Below, one piece after another: positions 18,919 to 28,169 of a stretch of 43,799 bases of DNA. Origin of the DNA: Candidatus Equicola faecalis (GTDB lineage: Bacteria; Bacteroidota; Bacteroidia; Bacteroidales; Bacteroidaceae); assembly GCA_018065185.1 (NCBI GenBank), contig JAGHTU010000008.1:1-43799 (forward strand). The letters run 5' to 3'. The position numbers were made by a program, and so were the translations under genes. The notes beneath the pieces are model-generated. The model saw only the letters and a list, made by a program, of their open reading frames with translations. It was not told the origin of the DNA and did no database searches. Within the stretch, counting starts at the first letter, position 1; each line of letters opens with the position of its first letter.

Positions 18919-20355
18919 TTGATAGAACAGGAGTTACAGCGACGTATCGTGCGCGAGTTAGGGCTTCAGCCTACGCAGGAGCAGGCTGAAGCCATTGCTA
19001 TCTTTGCACGTTTCCTGCATTCGCGCAATCCGCAGTCGGTGATGGTGCTCCGCGGATGTGCCGGTACAGGTAAGACTACTCTTGCCGGTGCTATCGTGCG
19101 AACGCTGGATGCTCTTGGGCAGAAGACTTGTCTGCTTGCTCCTACAGGACGTGCGGCAAAGGTGTTTTCACTGTTTGCATCAAGTCAGGTGCTTACCATA
19201 CACCGTAAAATCTATCGCCAACGCTCGCTTGATAGTAGCGCACCATCTTTCACACTGAACTTTAACAAGAGCCGTCACACCCTGTTTATCATAGACGAAT
19301 CGTCAATGATTGCCAATCAAGGTGGTAACGATATTTTCGGAAGCGGTCGCCTGCTCAACGACCTTCTGCAGTATGTCTATCAGGAGGGAGACAGTTGCCG
19401 TTTACTCTTTATGGGTGATGGAGCACAATTGCCACCAGTAGGTGAGGCAGAGAGCCCTGCTCTTTCGGCAGATGTATTGGCGCATTATGGGCTTGAAGTG
19501 TTTGAATGCAATCTCAGCGAGGTGCTCCGACAGAGCGAGGGTTCCGGAATACTATACAATGCAACACGTGTACGCGAACATCTCGCGGATTTTAAATTTA
19601 CAAACATACAACTGCATCTTGATGGCTTTGCTGACGTGCAGTCCATCAGTGGCAATGAACTCATTGAGGCACTTTCACACAGTTATGGTGAGGTAGGTAT
19701 TGACGAAACCATTGTTGTGACACGCAGTAACAAGCGTGCCAATGTCTATAATGAGGGCATACGCCGTTGCATCCTCGACCGTAATGAGGACCGGTTGACG
19801 GGTGGCGATATCCTAATGGTGGTGAAGAATAATTATTTCTGGGTGGAGCAGGATGAAGACTGTCCGATGGCGTTTATTGCCAATGGCGACCGTGCTGTGG
19901 TGTGCCGTTACCGCAACGAGCAGACACTGTATGGTTTTACATTTGCTGATGTCACGTTGCAGTTTCCAGATTACGACAACTATGAGATGACACTCCGCCT
20001 GTTGCTTGATACCTTGTCATCAGAGTCGCCATCGCTGACACACGAGGAGAGCGAGGCGCTGTATTCTGCCGTTCTTGAAGACTATATGATGCAGCCGGAT
20101 TGTCCGAAAAACCGTCGTAAGTTGTTTGCACAAGTGCGTGATGATGAATATTTCAATGCCTTGCAGGTGAAGTTTGCTTACGCCGTCACATGTCACAAGG
20201 CGCAGGGTGGTCAATGGAGTCATGTCTATATTGACCAGGGTTATATTACTGAAGAGATGATGACAGAGGATTATATCCATTGGCTATATACTGCCATCAC
20301 TCGTGCAACAGATAAATTATTTCTTGTAAATTGGCCTAAAGAACAGATATTATGA
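18919..20355 (+). CDS. RecD-like SF1B DNA helicase (AAA ATPase)
   Basis: The 478-residue protein has superfamily 1B motifs: GCAGTGKTT (Walker A, about 47-55), APTGRAAK (Ia), FIIDESSM (Walker B), FMGDGAQLPPVG (III), VLRQSEG, VTRSNKRAN (IV region), AVTCHKAQGGQWSHVYID (V) and YTAITRATDKLFLV (VI). This is the pattern of RecD/RecD2 and Dda-like helicases. The N-terminal RecD2 accessory region is absent, and no RecB or RecC is nearby, so it probably acts alone in DNA repair or replication. The initiation codon is TTG at 18919, 2 nt after the alaS stop; no ATG is available before residue 43, just ahead of Walker A, so TTG is the best start. It overlaps the next gene by 4 bp. Confidence 0.88.
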   Translation: MIEQELQRRIVRELGLQPTQEQAEAIAIFARFLHSRNPQSVMVLRGCAGTGKTTLAGAIVRTLDALGQKTCLLAPTGRAAKVFSLFASSQVLTIHRKIYRQRSLDSSAPSFTLNFNKSRHTLFIIDESSMIANQGGNDIFGSGRLLNDLLQYVYQEGDSCRLLFMGDGAQLPPVGEAESPALSADVLAHYGLEVFECNLSEVLRQSEGSGILYNATRVREHLADFKFTNIQLHLDGFADVQSISGNELIEALSHSYGEVGIDETIVVTRSNKRANVYNEGIRRCILDRNEDRLTGGDILMVVKNNYFWVEQDEDCPMAFIANGDRAVVCRYRNEQTLYGFTFADVTLQFPDYDNYEMTLRLLLDTLSSESPSLTHEESEALYSAVLEDYMMQPDCPKNRRKLFAQVRDDEYFNALQVKFAYAVTCHKAQGGQWSHVYIDQGYITEEMMTEDYIHWLYTAITRATDKLFLVNWPKEQIL

Positions 20356-20891
20356 GTATTTACACAAAAACGGGTGATAAAGGAGAGACATCGCTTGCCT
20401 CTGGCGAGCGTGTAATGAAAGACAGTCTGCGTCTTGAAGCATACGGAACGGTGGATGAACTATCGTCTGCCATTGGTCTGCTGATAGCGATGACGGATGC
20501 TGATGAGCACCTTGGGAGTGCTGATGTTGATATGCTTATTGAAATACAAAACACTCTGTTCCGTGTGGGAGGTACGTTGGCAGGATGCCCATGTGGCGAA
20601 ATGATGACTGCAACAAGGCAACTTGAGAGTGAGATAGACAAGATACAGGCCATCGTTCCTGCTGTTCATTCTTTCATATTGCCAGGTAGGACGCTGGCTG
20701 CTGGTCAGGCACACGTATGCCGCACCATCTGCCGCAGGGCAGAACGCCACATCGTAGCTTTGTCACATAGTGAAAGTGTGGAGGATGATATTCTCATCTA
20801 TGTTAATCGCCTAAGTGACTTTCTTTTTTGCCTTGCTAGAAAATTTAATTTTGTAGCGGACAAGAGTGAAAATAATGCTGTGTTTCGCTGA
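20352..20891 (+). CDS. pduO: PduO-type ATP:cob(I)alamin adenosyltransferase
   Basis: This 179-residue enzyme transfers the adenosyl group of ATP to cob(I)alamin to make coenzyme B12. The N-terminal ATP site reads YTKTGDKGETSL, then the family EAYGTVDELSSAIGL. The later helix has CRTICRRAERHIVAL (conserved Arg residues) and the C-terminal YVNRLSDFLFCLARKFN. It is the trimeric PduO/MMAB family, not CobA. No cobalamin riboswitch is present upstream because its ATG overlaps the helicase stop (ATGA). In Bacteroidetes the coenzyme is needed for methylmalonyl-CoA mutase, which is not in this window. Confidence 0.93.
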   Translation: MSIYTKTGDKGETSLASGERVMKDSLRLEAYGTVDELSSAIGLLIAMTDADEHLGSADVDMLIEIQNTLFRVGGTLAGCPCGEMMTATRQLESEIDKIQAIVPAVHSFILPGRTLAAGQAHVCRTICRRAERHIVALSHSESVEDDILIYVNRLSDFLFCLARKFNFVADKSENNAVFR

Positions 20892-20911
20892 GCAATTTAT
20901 TCTGGATAAAA

Positions 20912-20941
20912 CTTGCGTATAAGATTTTTTTACTATTTTTG
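20912..20941 (+). promoter_or_regulatory. Probable promoter of the DUF2795 gene
   Basis: CTTG at 20912-20915 and TATTTTTG at 20934-20941 (18-bp spacer) approximate the Bacteroidetes promoter and lie 34 nt before the ATG at 20975. Confidence 0.5.
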
Positions 20942-20974
20942 CACTCCGCATAAACTTCTAAATAACTATAAATT

Positions 20975-21196
20975 ATGTATTGGACACTTGAATTGGCATC
21001 AAAACTTGAGGATGCACCATGGCCTGCAACTAAGGAAGAGCTTATTGATTATGCAAGTCGTTCAGGCGCACCGCTTGAAGTGATAGAGAATCTTCAGGAA
21101 ATAGAAGATGAGGGCGACACTTATGAAAGCATTGAAGACATTTGGCCTGACTATCCTACAAAAGAAGATTTCCTGTTTAATGAAGATGAGTATTGA
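20975..21196 (+). CDS. Small acidic DUF2795 protein
   Basis: The 73-residue acidic protein contains DAPWPATKEELIDYASRSGAPLEVIENLQEI, in the order LEDAPWPATKEEL, IDYA.RSGAP and VIENLQ; this is the DUF2795 pattern. The C-terminal half is very rich in Asp, Glu and Tyr (DEGDTYESIEDIWPDYPTKE). No enzymatic residues are evident and the function is unknown. It has its own promoter and ends at a strong intrinsic terminator, so it can be made as a short separate mRNA. Confidence 0.85.
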   Translation: MYWTLELASKLEDAPWPATKEELIDYASRSGAPLEVIENLQEIEDEGDTYESIEDIWPDYPTKEDFLFNEDEY

Positions 21197-21236
21197 TAAT
21201 TTATAAATTCAATATTTTATTGTAACGCTTGAATAT

Positions 21237-21280
21237 AAGCGATATGACATAGTCTAAAACCTCTGTCATATCGCTTTTTT
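21237..21280 (+). terminator. Intrinsic terminator after the DUF2795 gene
   Basis: A perfect 13-bp inverted repeat, AAGCGATATGACA (21237-21249) and TGTCATATCGCTT (21264-21276), is followed directly by TTTT. The loop is 14 nt. It lies 40 nt after the stop of the DUF2795 gene and closes the rightward block. Confidence 0.9.
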
Positions 21281-21371
21281 AGAGTGTAATCAAGATTTCG
21301 CGTATATCAGCCTTTCATTGACTCCCCAAAAGGAACAAAAAAGCAGGATTTTAGGTTTGTTCTATATTCAC

Positions 21372-24300
21372 CTAAATATCCTTGATGTTCTTGCAGAGAA
21401 GAAGACCATGTGAATCTTCGTTGCGAATCTCTAACTGTTCACAGATGCCACGGAGAATACTTGCAGACAAGGCATTGTCGTCAGATGTAAGCAATGCATC
21501 ATCCAATTCATGTGGTGTGAAGATAGCTACATCCACCTCACTTGTCTTCTCACTATATATTACCAGCACTTCCATGCCAGAATGTACACCTATAAGCAGT
21601 AATCCTTCTTCCACAGCGTGACTGATATGTGTGATGAGTATGCTGGACAGATTGTAGCGCACGCAGAACGTCTCTATCTGTGCCATCATTTCATAGAAGT
21701 CGTAATCCGCTGAAGTAATATGGTAAGTACACTGACGAATCTGATTGACAAAGGTACGGGTCTTCTCACGCTGAGGATGGTCGAAGATATCTTCCGGCGT
21801 CCCCTCTTCGTAGATCACTCCTTCGTTCATAAAGAAAATACGGTTGCTTACCTCACGGGCAAACCTCATCTCGTGGGTAACGACCATCATCGTCATACCT
21901 TTAGCGGCGAGCATACGCATCACACCCAGCACCTCGCTCACCATTGTCGGGTCAAGGGCAGACGTCGGTTCGTCAAACAGCAGTATCTCTGGGTGCATTG
22001 CCAGAGCGCGTGCAATGGCGATACGTTGTTTCTGACCGCCGGAGAGCTGTTCCGGATATGAGTTGGCTTTCTCTGACAGTCCCACAAGCCGTAGCAATTC
22101 CAAGCCTTCGGCGCGTGCTTCTTCCTTTGTCTTGAGTTTGAGAAAGACAGGCGCAAACATGATGTTTTCAAGTATACTTTTCTCTTCAAAGAGGTTGAAC
22201 GACTGGAACACCATACCCATCTTCTGTCGCAATGATGGTACGTCGGCATATGGTGCCAGAATGTCCTGTCCGTCGATGATAATGCTACCGCTTGTAGGGG
22301 TATTTAGCAGATTTAGACACCGCAGGAAGGTGCTCTTACCTGTGCCTGACGGACCGATGATGCTGATCACTTCACCCTTTCGTATTTCGGCATTGACATC
22401 TTTCAGTGGCATTACCCCATCCTCAAACCTCATCTGCAGATGCGAGACGGTGATTATCACATCTTTCCCTTGTGGAATGCGCTTCTCGCGCGCTGCGCGG
22501 AGGATGGCAGCCTGTTTCTTCCTGCGCCATACAATAAGTGCAAACACTATACCGAGAACGGATAACAGGATAAGTATATACTCTATCGCCTGCATACCTG
22601 ACGGAGAGCCATTTATATCAGGTTTTCTATATACTATCACCACTTTGCTTTCCATGTAAGGAACCATAAGCATGGCATTTTCGCGCTCTTTGGTGATGTT
22701 CATCATTGATGCAATGACATCCACCTTGCCGGCATTGAGCGATGCTATCATAGCACCGAAATCCATTACGACAAATTCAACTGGTCTGCCTATCTCTGCA
22801 CCGAACCTGCGCATCATCTCCACTTCAAAGCCGTCAAGGTCGCCATTTGAAGTAAAGTTAAATGGAGGCATGTTACCTGATGTAGCCACGCGCAACGGTT
22901 GTCCCAACGTAGGCATTTTCACGTCTTTATGCCGTTCCGCACCGAGCTTCGTGCGCCAGCGCTCATTCATATCGCGCCATGTATCTGAGGTGCAGAATTC
23001 CTGCCAGAAAGTCCTAAACTGTTCAGCCAGATTCTTGTCATTCTTGCGGAAACCCGCACCCACAGCCAGTGGCGGAAAATGCGAAGCCACAGTGTCCAGA
23101 TCATGGTTCTTCTGCAGGTTTTCAATTGTGGCAAGGTCGTCCATAAACCCACCATCCACAAGACCCTGCACCACGGACTGGAACACGTCTGTCTCGGTGT
23201 TATAGACCTTCACTTTATCCATACCATATTCGTGTATCAACTCCTGTTCCATATATGCTCCCATAATCGTGGAAACGGTCTTCCCTTTCAGTGATGCTTC
23301 GCTGAAAGCACTCCTCTGAATCTGCTGATGTTTGAAGACGAACAGCAGTCTGCTTTCTAGATATGGGATAAGAGTGATTTTCTGTGCACGTTCCGGTGTG
23401 ATTTTTATTGTTGACACGATGCAGTCCACTTTCCCTTTTGTCAATGAAGGAATGAGAGCACCAAAGTCGGTCGTAACAAACTCCACAGGGCGTTTCATCC
23501 ACAATGCAAACCGCCGCATCATTTCCACCTCGAAACCGTCATAGTCGCCGTGTGAGAGGAAATTAAGTGGTGGCATGGTGGATGTCAACCCCACGCGTAT
23601 AGGTTTGCCGATAGTGATGTTCTTGACATTTGGGATTTGAGTAGTGGTTTTTAAGTTCTTATTACTCATATCTCCCTCTATCCATCGCTTGCGCATTTCT
23701 TCCAACTGTCCTGATTGTATCGTTTGCGAAATAAACTGCTGAAAAGCACGAGACAGCGTAGAGTTGTTTTTAGCAAAGCCAACCCCAAGCGGAAGCTTTG
23801 GAAAACGGGACGGAATAGTGTCAAGGTCAGGGTATTTGCGCATACGGGAAGGTAGTGTCATAAGGTCAACGAGTGCCGCCTCTGCCTTACCGCTCTCAAC
23901 TGCGTTGTATAGGTCGGTCTCGGTGTTGAAAATCATCACGTTGTCCTCACCGAACTCTTTCTTTACATCATCCTCAACATACAGCCCGAGCAATGATGCC
24001 AATTTCCTGCCACGCAGGCTCTCTTCGTCCGTGATAAGGTGTCCGTTTATGTAATTGTCACGGAGCACCAGTGCCACCCCTATGTCGTGGAAATACGGAA
24101 TGGAGAAATCTATCTTCTTTTTCCGTTCATCCGTCACAATCAGTGAACTCAATGCAAAGTCGGCTTTTCTAGTGGTAAGCGCAGGGATGAGCCCATGGAA
24201 TGATGTTATCATCAGTTTAAGCGGACGGTGCATATATTGTGCAAATCGCAATGCCAACTCCACGTCATAACCCACACACTCATCACCACGCATCATATTC

Positions 24301-25493
24301 AATGGCATCTGTGTGCCTGTGACACACATCACAAGTGGTTTTCCATTGCGGGGAACATCTATTTTTGGCATCTTTACGGAATCCACATACACGCGCATCC
24401 AACGTCGGTAAGCCTCATCAAGCGTGCCGTCATCCTTAATTTTCTTTACGAAACGGTTGAAATCCTTTCTCAATGATGAACCCTTCGGGAAGCCTGCTGC
24501 AATGTCTATCTTCGTCACCGTGTCTGGCAAGAAACATAGTTGTGGGTCGTTATGCCTAATGAATTTACATTGTATGTCCATTGCCGACATGGCTACAGCC
24601 TTACCCGAGAGGACAAATTCAGCAGCTTCAGCAATGGAATTGACACGCGCTATATTAGCGTTGGGGTATTTCTCTGACAGCACCACATCATATACAGAAC
24701 CTTCCATTACGGCAACGCTGCCATGATGCATCACATCATCAAGGTTTTCATATTTTCTCTTCTCTCCGTCTCCGCATGAAGAGGCAAGGAGCACGAGGAG
24801 TGCAGGCACCATTATGCGCATCTTACCAGCGGACAGATGCCTACGGCTGAATGTCTTTAACAACAGCCCTATCAGCCATGCGATAAGGAAATATATAATG
24901 GCTACGATTATCAGTGGGAAAAAGGCATCAAAGGTGCGTGAACGGATAAGGTCAGAGGCTTTGGTCATATCCATAACGGCAATATAACCCACCACGGACG
25001 TGCTCTTCAGCAGGGAAATAAGTTCACCCTGATACACAGGAATAACTTTCCGTACTGCCTGAGGAAGTACGATGTGAAAGAACGTCTGCGAGCGGGTAAG
25101 CCCCAACGACAGTCCTGCCTCGGTCTGTCCCTTGCTCACACTCTCTATACTTGTGCGTAACATCTCACATATATATGCTGATGAATTCATGGCAAATGTG
25201 ATGATAGCAACAAGTATTGCATCTGCTTCAACAGGTGCCATCACTACATAATACATCAACATCAGCAAGACCAATACCGGTGTGCCTCGCATGATGTCAA
25301 TATACACCTCTGCCGTTTTTCTCAGCCATCTGCGCTTGTTCATACGCATCCAGCAGATGCCACCGCCGAGGATTGTACCAAACAACGAAGCAAAGATGGT
25401 TATCGTCATTGTTGCCACCAGACCATTAACTATCATCATATAACGGTCTTCCACAATCAAATTGTTCTGAAACGCTTCTATTATCTCGTTCAT
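21372..25493 (-). CDS. Single-chain polar amino-acid-type ABC transporter: permease, substrate-binding lobes and ATPase in one polypeptide
   Basis: The 1373-residue frame joins all parts of an amino-acid ABC importer. Residues 1-222 are a HisM/GlnP-type permease with about five membrane segments and the coupling loop EAGLSLG.....FFHIVLPQA. Residues 226-240 ([15 protein letters not shown]) form a lipoprotein-like signal or sixth helix. Residues about 245-965 hold type II substrate-binding lobes in the order L2, L1-L2 (375-605), L1-L2 (620-845), L1 (860-965). A helix at 969-991 ends in WRRKKQ. An ATPase follows with Walker [10 protein letters not shown] at 1047, [27 protein letters not shown] and VVTHEM. 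About 120 unassigned residues end the protein. The positive-inside rule gives a consistent topology, with lobes outside and ATPase inside. No frameshift or stop separates the parts. The substrate is probably a polar amino acid or similar small solute. It lies 63 bp downstream of the glycosidase cluster. Confidence 0.88.
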   Translation of the reverse strand: MNEIIEAFQNNLIVEDRYMMIVNGLVATMTITIFASLFGTILGGGICWMRMNKRRWLRKTAEVYIDIMRGTPVLVLLMLMYYVVMAPVEADAILVAIITFAMNSSAYICEMLRTSIESVSKGQTEAGLSLGLTRSQTFFHIVLPQAVRKVIPVYQGELISLLKSTSVVGYIAVMDMTKASDLIRSRTFDAFFPLIIVAIIYFLIAWLIGLLLKTFSRRHLSAGKMRIMVPALLVLLASSCGDGEKRKYENLDDVMHHGSVAVMEGSVYDVVLSEKYPNANIARVNSIAEAAEFVLSGKAVAMSAMDIQCKFIRHNDPQLCFLPDTVTKIDIAAGFPKGSSLRKDFNRFVKKIKDDGTLDEAYRRWMRVYVDSVKMPKIDVPRNGKPLVMCVTGTQMPLNMMRGDECVGYDVELALRFAQYMHRPLKLMITSFHGLIPALTTRKADFALSSLIVTDERKKKIDFSIPYFHDIGVALVLRDNYINGHLITDEESLRGRKLASLLGLYVEDDVKKEFGEDNVMIFNTETDLYNAVESGKAEAALVDLMTLPSRMRKYPDLDTIPSRFPKLPLGVGFAKNNSTLSRAFQQFISQTIQSGQLEEMRKRWIEGDMSNKNLKTTTQIPNVKNITIGKPIRVGLTSTMPPLNFLSHGDYDGFEVEMMRRFALWMKRPVEFVTTDFGALIPSLTKGKVDCIVSTIKITPERAQKITLIPYLESRLLFVFKHQQIQRSAFSEASLKGKTVSTIMGAYMEQELIHEYGMDKVKVYNTETDVFQSVVQGLVDGGFMDDLATIENLQKNHDLDTVASHFPPLAVGAGFRKNDKNLAEQFRTFWQEFCTSDTWRDMNERWRTKLGAERHKDVKMPTLGQPLRVATSGNMPPFNFTSNGDLDGFEVEMMRRFGAEIGRPVEFVVMDFGAMIASLNAGKVDVIASMMNITKERENAMLMVPYMESKVVIVYRKPDINGSPSGMQAIEYILILLSVLGIVFALIVWRRKKQAAILRAAREKRIPQGKDVIITVSHLQMRFEDGVMPLKDVNAEIRKGEVISIIGPSGTGKSTFLRCLNLLNTPTSGSIIIDGQDILAPYADVPSLRQKMGMVFQSFNLFEEKSILENIMFAPVFLKLKTKEEARAEGLELLRLVGLSEKANSYPEQLSGGQKQRIAIARALAMHPEILLFDEPTSALDPTMVSEVLGVMRMLAAKGMTMMVVTHEMRFAREVSNRIFFMNEGVIYEEGTPEDIFDHPQREKTRTFVNQIRQCTYHITSADYDFYEMMAQIETFCVRYNLSSILITHISHAVEEGLLLIGVHSGMEVLVIYSEKTSEVDVAIFTPHELDDALLTSDDNALSASILRGICEQLEIRNEDSHGLLLCKNIKDI

Positions 25494-25556
25494 CTTTTTA
25501 TGTTTATATATATATTTATTATCGTAATTTAGTAATATCTTTAACTCCTTGACTCA

Positions 25557-28169
25557 TCACATAAACAACCAGTCCATCTCCTTGTCGGCACTGCTGATTC
25601 TTGCATCGCGTGGCTTGATGGTGGATGTGGTGAATCCAGCCACCATTATTATACCTTTCGGAAGTGTCACTTCATGATGTCCAACCTTAAAATGATAACA
25701 GTGTATGTTCACACGTGGCATTCCACTGATGGCGATAGCATTGGTCAGGATGGGCTCAGCCTGTCCATACTCATTACCGGAAGCATCGGTCTCCAGTTTA
25801 GGAGGAGAAGCAAATTTGTTTTGGTCGTCAACGAAGAATCCAACGAGCATATTTACATCTCCTGTTGAGGAGAATGATACTTTCAGGCCTTTTGTACGCA
25901 CCACATCGCGATTGAGCATCAATGCCCGTAATCCTGTAAGTTCAGTTGCAATCTCTTCCACAGTTTCATCCCGTCCTTCGAACAGTTTCGCTCCCTTTTC
26001 CAGTTTTACCATCAAGTCATGTGTTCCTTGATTTGTCGTGAGTTCTAAAGGTTCTGCACGCATGGCGCGTGGTAAGATTGTAGTATTATTCAAATCATCA
26101 CCTCCGTTGGATAATTTCGTTATGTTCTTACGCAATGCCTGCAACTCGCCCTCATAGACAGGTAGCATCTCTGCCCATGTCTTGAAATGTCCGCCATCGC
26201 CACCCACAGGAATACGGCGTTGCGAGGTCTGCATGGAATTGGCATAGAGGTAGGTGTCTTGAGTGAGATTGACAAGTCGCTTCCACGATTCATTGCTCTT
26301 CTCGAGAAGTGTATCAGCGAGGAAAAGACTGTAAAGATTGTTCGTCCATTTGAAATCCAGCACCTCTGCGGCAGCTTTTACCTTATAATTGAAGGAAACG
26401 GCAAATTCGCGATAACAGTGCATGTCGTTCTTCAGTCGCATGAACTCATCACGGTTTCGTGTGATGCTCTTTTCTGCATCATCAATAGCAGCAACAGCCT
26501 TTTCGCCATGCGTGACACATTCCTGTGCGATTATCAACGGCAGTTCACCAGTGTGTCTCTCGCCCTTCGCCTCTTTCTCCACATACTCAATGAGTTTCTC
26601 GCCTTCAGGACCGCAACTCTCATAAAAGCCCGGATAGATGGTGTATTTATAAGGGTTGACCAGTTCGGTCATTTTCATGCCCAAAAGCAATGTCTGACGG
26701 TTTCCTTCGGTGATGCCAAACCGCCGTATAAGTTTCGGTGCTATCTCACCGCTCTCATCGTATGCCGTGAGAATCTGCGATGCGGCATCGGTGGAACATC
26801 CGTAATATTCTGCAAGTGTCTTGAGCCAGAACATACGATCGCTCTCTTCCGAGGTGTTGCCCCACGCATAACGCCCCCATGTGGCATACCACATCCAGTC
26901 GCGTTCCATTTGCAATAGGCGTGAGCCGTTAACATTGTCTGCACTATACGGCCAGTCCCAATAAGAAGCTTGAGGATAGAGATGAAGACCTCCGGCATGA
27001 TGCACCTCTTTCATGGCTCGTATAGTTTTTTCAACAAAGGCAGGTGAACTCCACCGCCATGGTTCAAGGTTGGCAAGGATATGTACATTACTGATATGTA
27101 GCGGAGCAGCGGTAGCCAACTGACGGTGTGTCTCTGCCCACGGACCGCGAGGCTCATAGGTGGTAAGGCTCTCTCCTGTGTATTTTGACATTGTGTAGAT
27201 GTTCTTGTAAAGTGGCAGTGAAGCGGCAAGCACTCTCGGACCATCCGTGTCATGAGAACGCAGGATGATAGGAGGCTCGTCTGTCCTGCCTGAGGCTTTT
27301 AGACCGTCACGGATGCCGGGGATGATAGTCTTTGTCATCCATTCTATATCGGTGTCTATTCCATCCATCGCCTCACCAAGGCAGATAAGAAGTCCCACAT
27401 TCGGATATTCCGAGATAAACGCTGCAATGCTTTTGCGTGTATAGTCGGAAACGAGCGGTGTGATAGGGCGATGACGGTCCTGTGTGGAGATGCCATAATG
27501 ATCGGCAAACGGTTTGGAGACAATGATATTGTAAAACATCTGTATCACCATTATGCCACGGCGTGATGCCTCCTGCGTGATGAACGAGAACATCTCCTGA
27601 TTTTTCTTCATCGTTGCATCATCCACTTCGGGAGCAAAAGGATAATCCTTCAGTTTGACGAGTGATGCAAAAGGATGCCCGTTCCATAGATAGACGGCAT
27701 TGAAATTGTCGGCTGCTAACATATCGAGGTAGCGCACCCACATTGCTTTATCGTAGAACCATGGAAAATTTTCCGGTGTATAAGGGTATTCATACACCTT
27801 ATGCCCGGGGAGGTAGGTGGTCTTCTGCATACCGAGACATGTGCCACGCATCTTCATCTGTGGCACTTCCACGATAGGTGTCGTTATCTTCGTATTGCCG
27901 TTTGTCATGTAGTATTCCTTCAGGCGATTGGCGCCATAGATGCAACCCACAGCATCATTACCGATGATGAAAACCTTTTCCCCATCGCTCTTCAGTGTGA
28001 AGCCCTCTGCCTCACCTTTGCCAGCAACATCAATGACGATTTTTGCATCCACATCCCTCAGCAGTGTAGCAGCATAGTCCGTCTGTGGCAGATGTTTCTT
28101 TACAGTCACGCTTGCCTGCATGGTGCATGCAATCAGCAATGCACTAATAATCAATATTGATTTCCTCAT
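25557..28169 (-). CDS. GH138-like glycoside hydrolase (putative alpha-D-galacturonidase)
   Basis: The 870-residue exported protein starts with MRKSILIISALLIACTMQA, either a type I signal or a lipobox at LIAC. An N-terminal alpha/beta domain (to about 105) resembles the accessory domain of GH20, GH67 and GH84 enzymes. A TIM-barrel part follows with MRGTCLGMQKTTYLPG, NFNAVYLWNGHPFA, VGLLICLGEAMDG and MSKYTGESLTTYEPRGPW. Glu266 (GEAM) and Glu333 (TGES) lie 67 residues apart. From memory, the catalytic pair of the GH138 rhamnogalacturonan-II galacturonidase is also 67 apart (Glu294/Glu361). A helical domain and a C-terminal beta domain complete it. The start overlaps the GH78 gene by 26 bp. A glucuronidase of a related clan is the main alternative. 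Confidence 0.6.
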   Translation of the reverse strand: MRKSILIISALLIACTMQASVTVKKHLPQTDYAATLLRDVDAKIVIDVAGKGEAEGFTLKSDGEKVFIIGNDAVGCIYGANRLKEYYMTNGNTKITTPIVEVPQMKMRGTCLGMQKTTYLPGHKVYEYPYTPENFPWFYDKAMWVRYLDMLAADNFNAVYLWNGHPFASLVKLKDYPFAPEVDDATMKKNQEMFSFITQEASRRGIMVIQMFYNIIVSKPFADHYGISTQDRHRPITPLVSDYTRKSIAAFISEYPNVGLLICLGEAMDGIDTDIEWMTKTIIPGIRDGLKASGRTDEPPIILRSHDTDGPRVLAASLPLYKNIYTMSKYTGESLTTYEPRGPWAETHRQLATAAPLHISNVHILANLEPWRWSSPAFVEKTIRAMKEVHHAGGLHLYPQASYWDWPYSADNVNGSRLLQMERDWMWYATWGRYAWGNTSEESDRMFWLKTLAEYYGCSTDAASQILTAYDESGEIAPKLIRRFGITEGNRQTLLLGMKMTELVNPYKYTIYPGFYESCGPEGEKLIEYVEKEAKGERHTGELPLIIAQECVTHGEKAVAAIDDAEKSITRNRDEFMRLKNDMHCYREFAVSFNYKVKAAAEVLDFKWTNNLYSLFLADTLLEKSNESWKRLVNLTQDTYLYANSMQTSQRRIPVGGDGGHFKTWAEMLPVYEGELQALRKNITKLSNGGDDLNNTTILPRAMRAEPLELTTNQGTHDLMVKLEKGAKLFEGRDETVEEIATELTGLRALMLNRDVVRTKGLKVSFSSTGDVNMLVGFFVDDQNKFASPPKLETDASGNEYGQAEPILTNAIAISGMPRVNIHCYHFKVGHHEVTLPKGIIMVAGFTTSTIKPRDARISSADKEMDWLFM

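Noticed and set aside
20300..20360. Cobalamin riboswitch ahead of the adenosyltransferase gene
   Set aside because: The gene start overlaps the preceding stop, and no leader or B12-box-like sequence is present.
24228..24476. Plus-strand open frames within the transporter and glycosidase genes
   Set aside because: They are shadows of the long minus-strand genes and have no start context or recognisable domains.
24700..24850. Frameshift or false joining of a permease gene and a binding-protein gene
   Set aside because: The frame is open and codon-like throughout, the topology is consistent, and the binding lobes continue in the same frame to the ATPase. An assembly error cannot be excluded without reads, but nothing in the sequence points to it.
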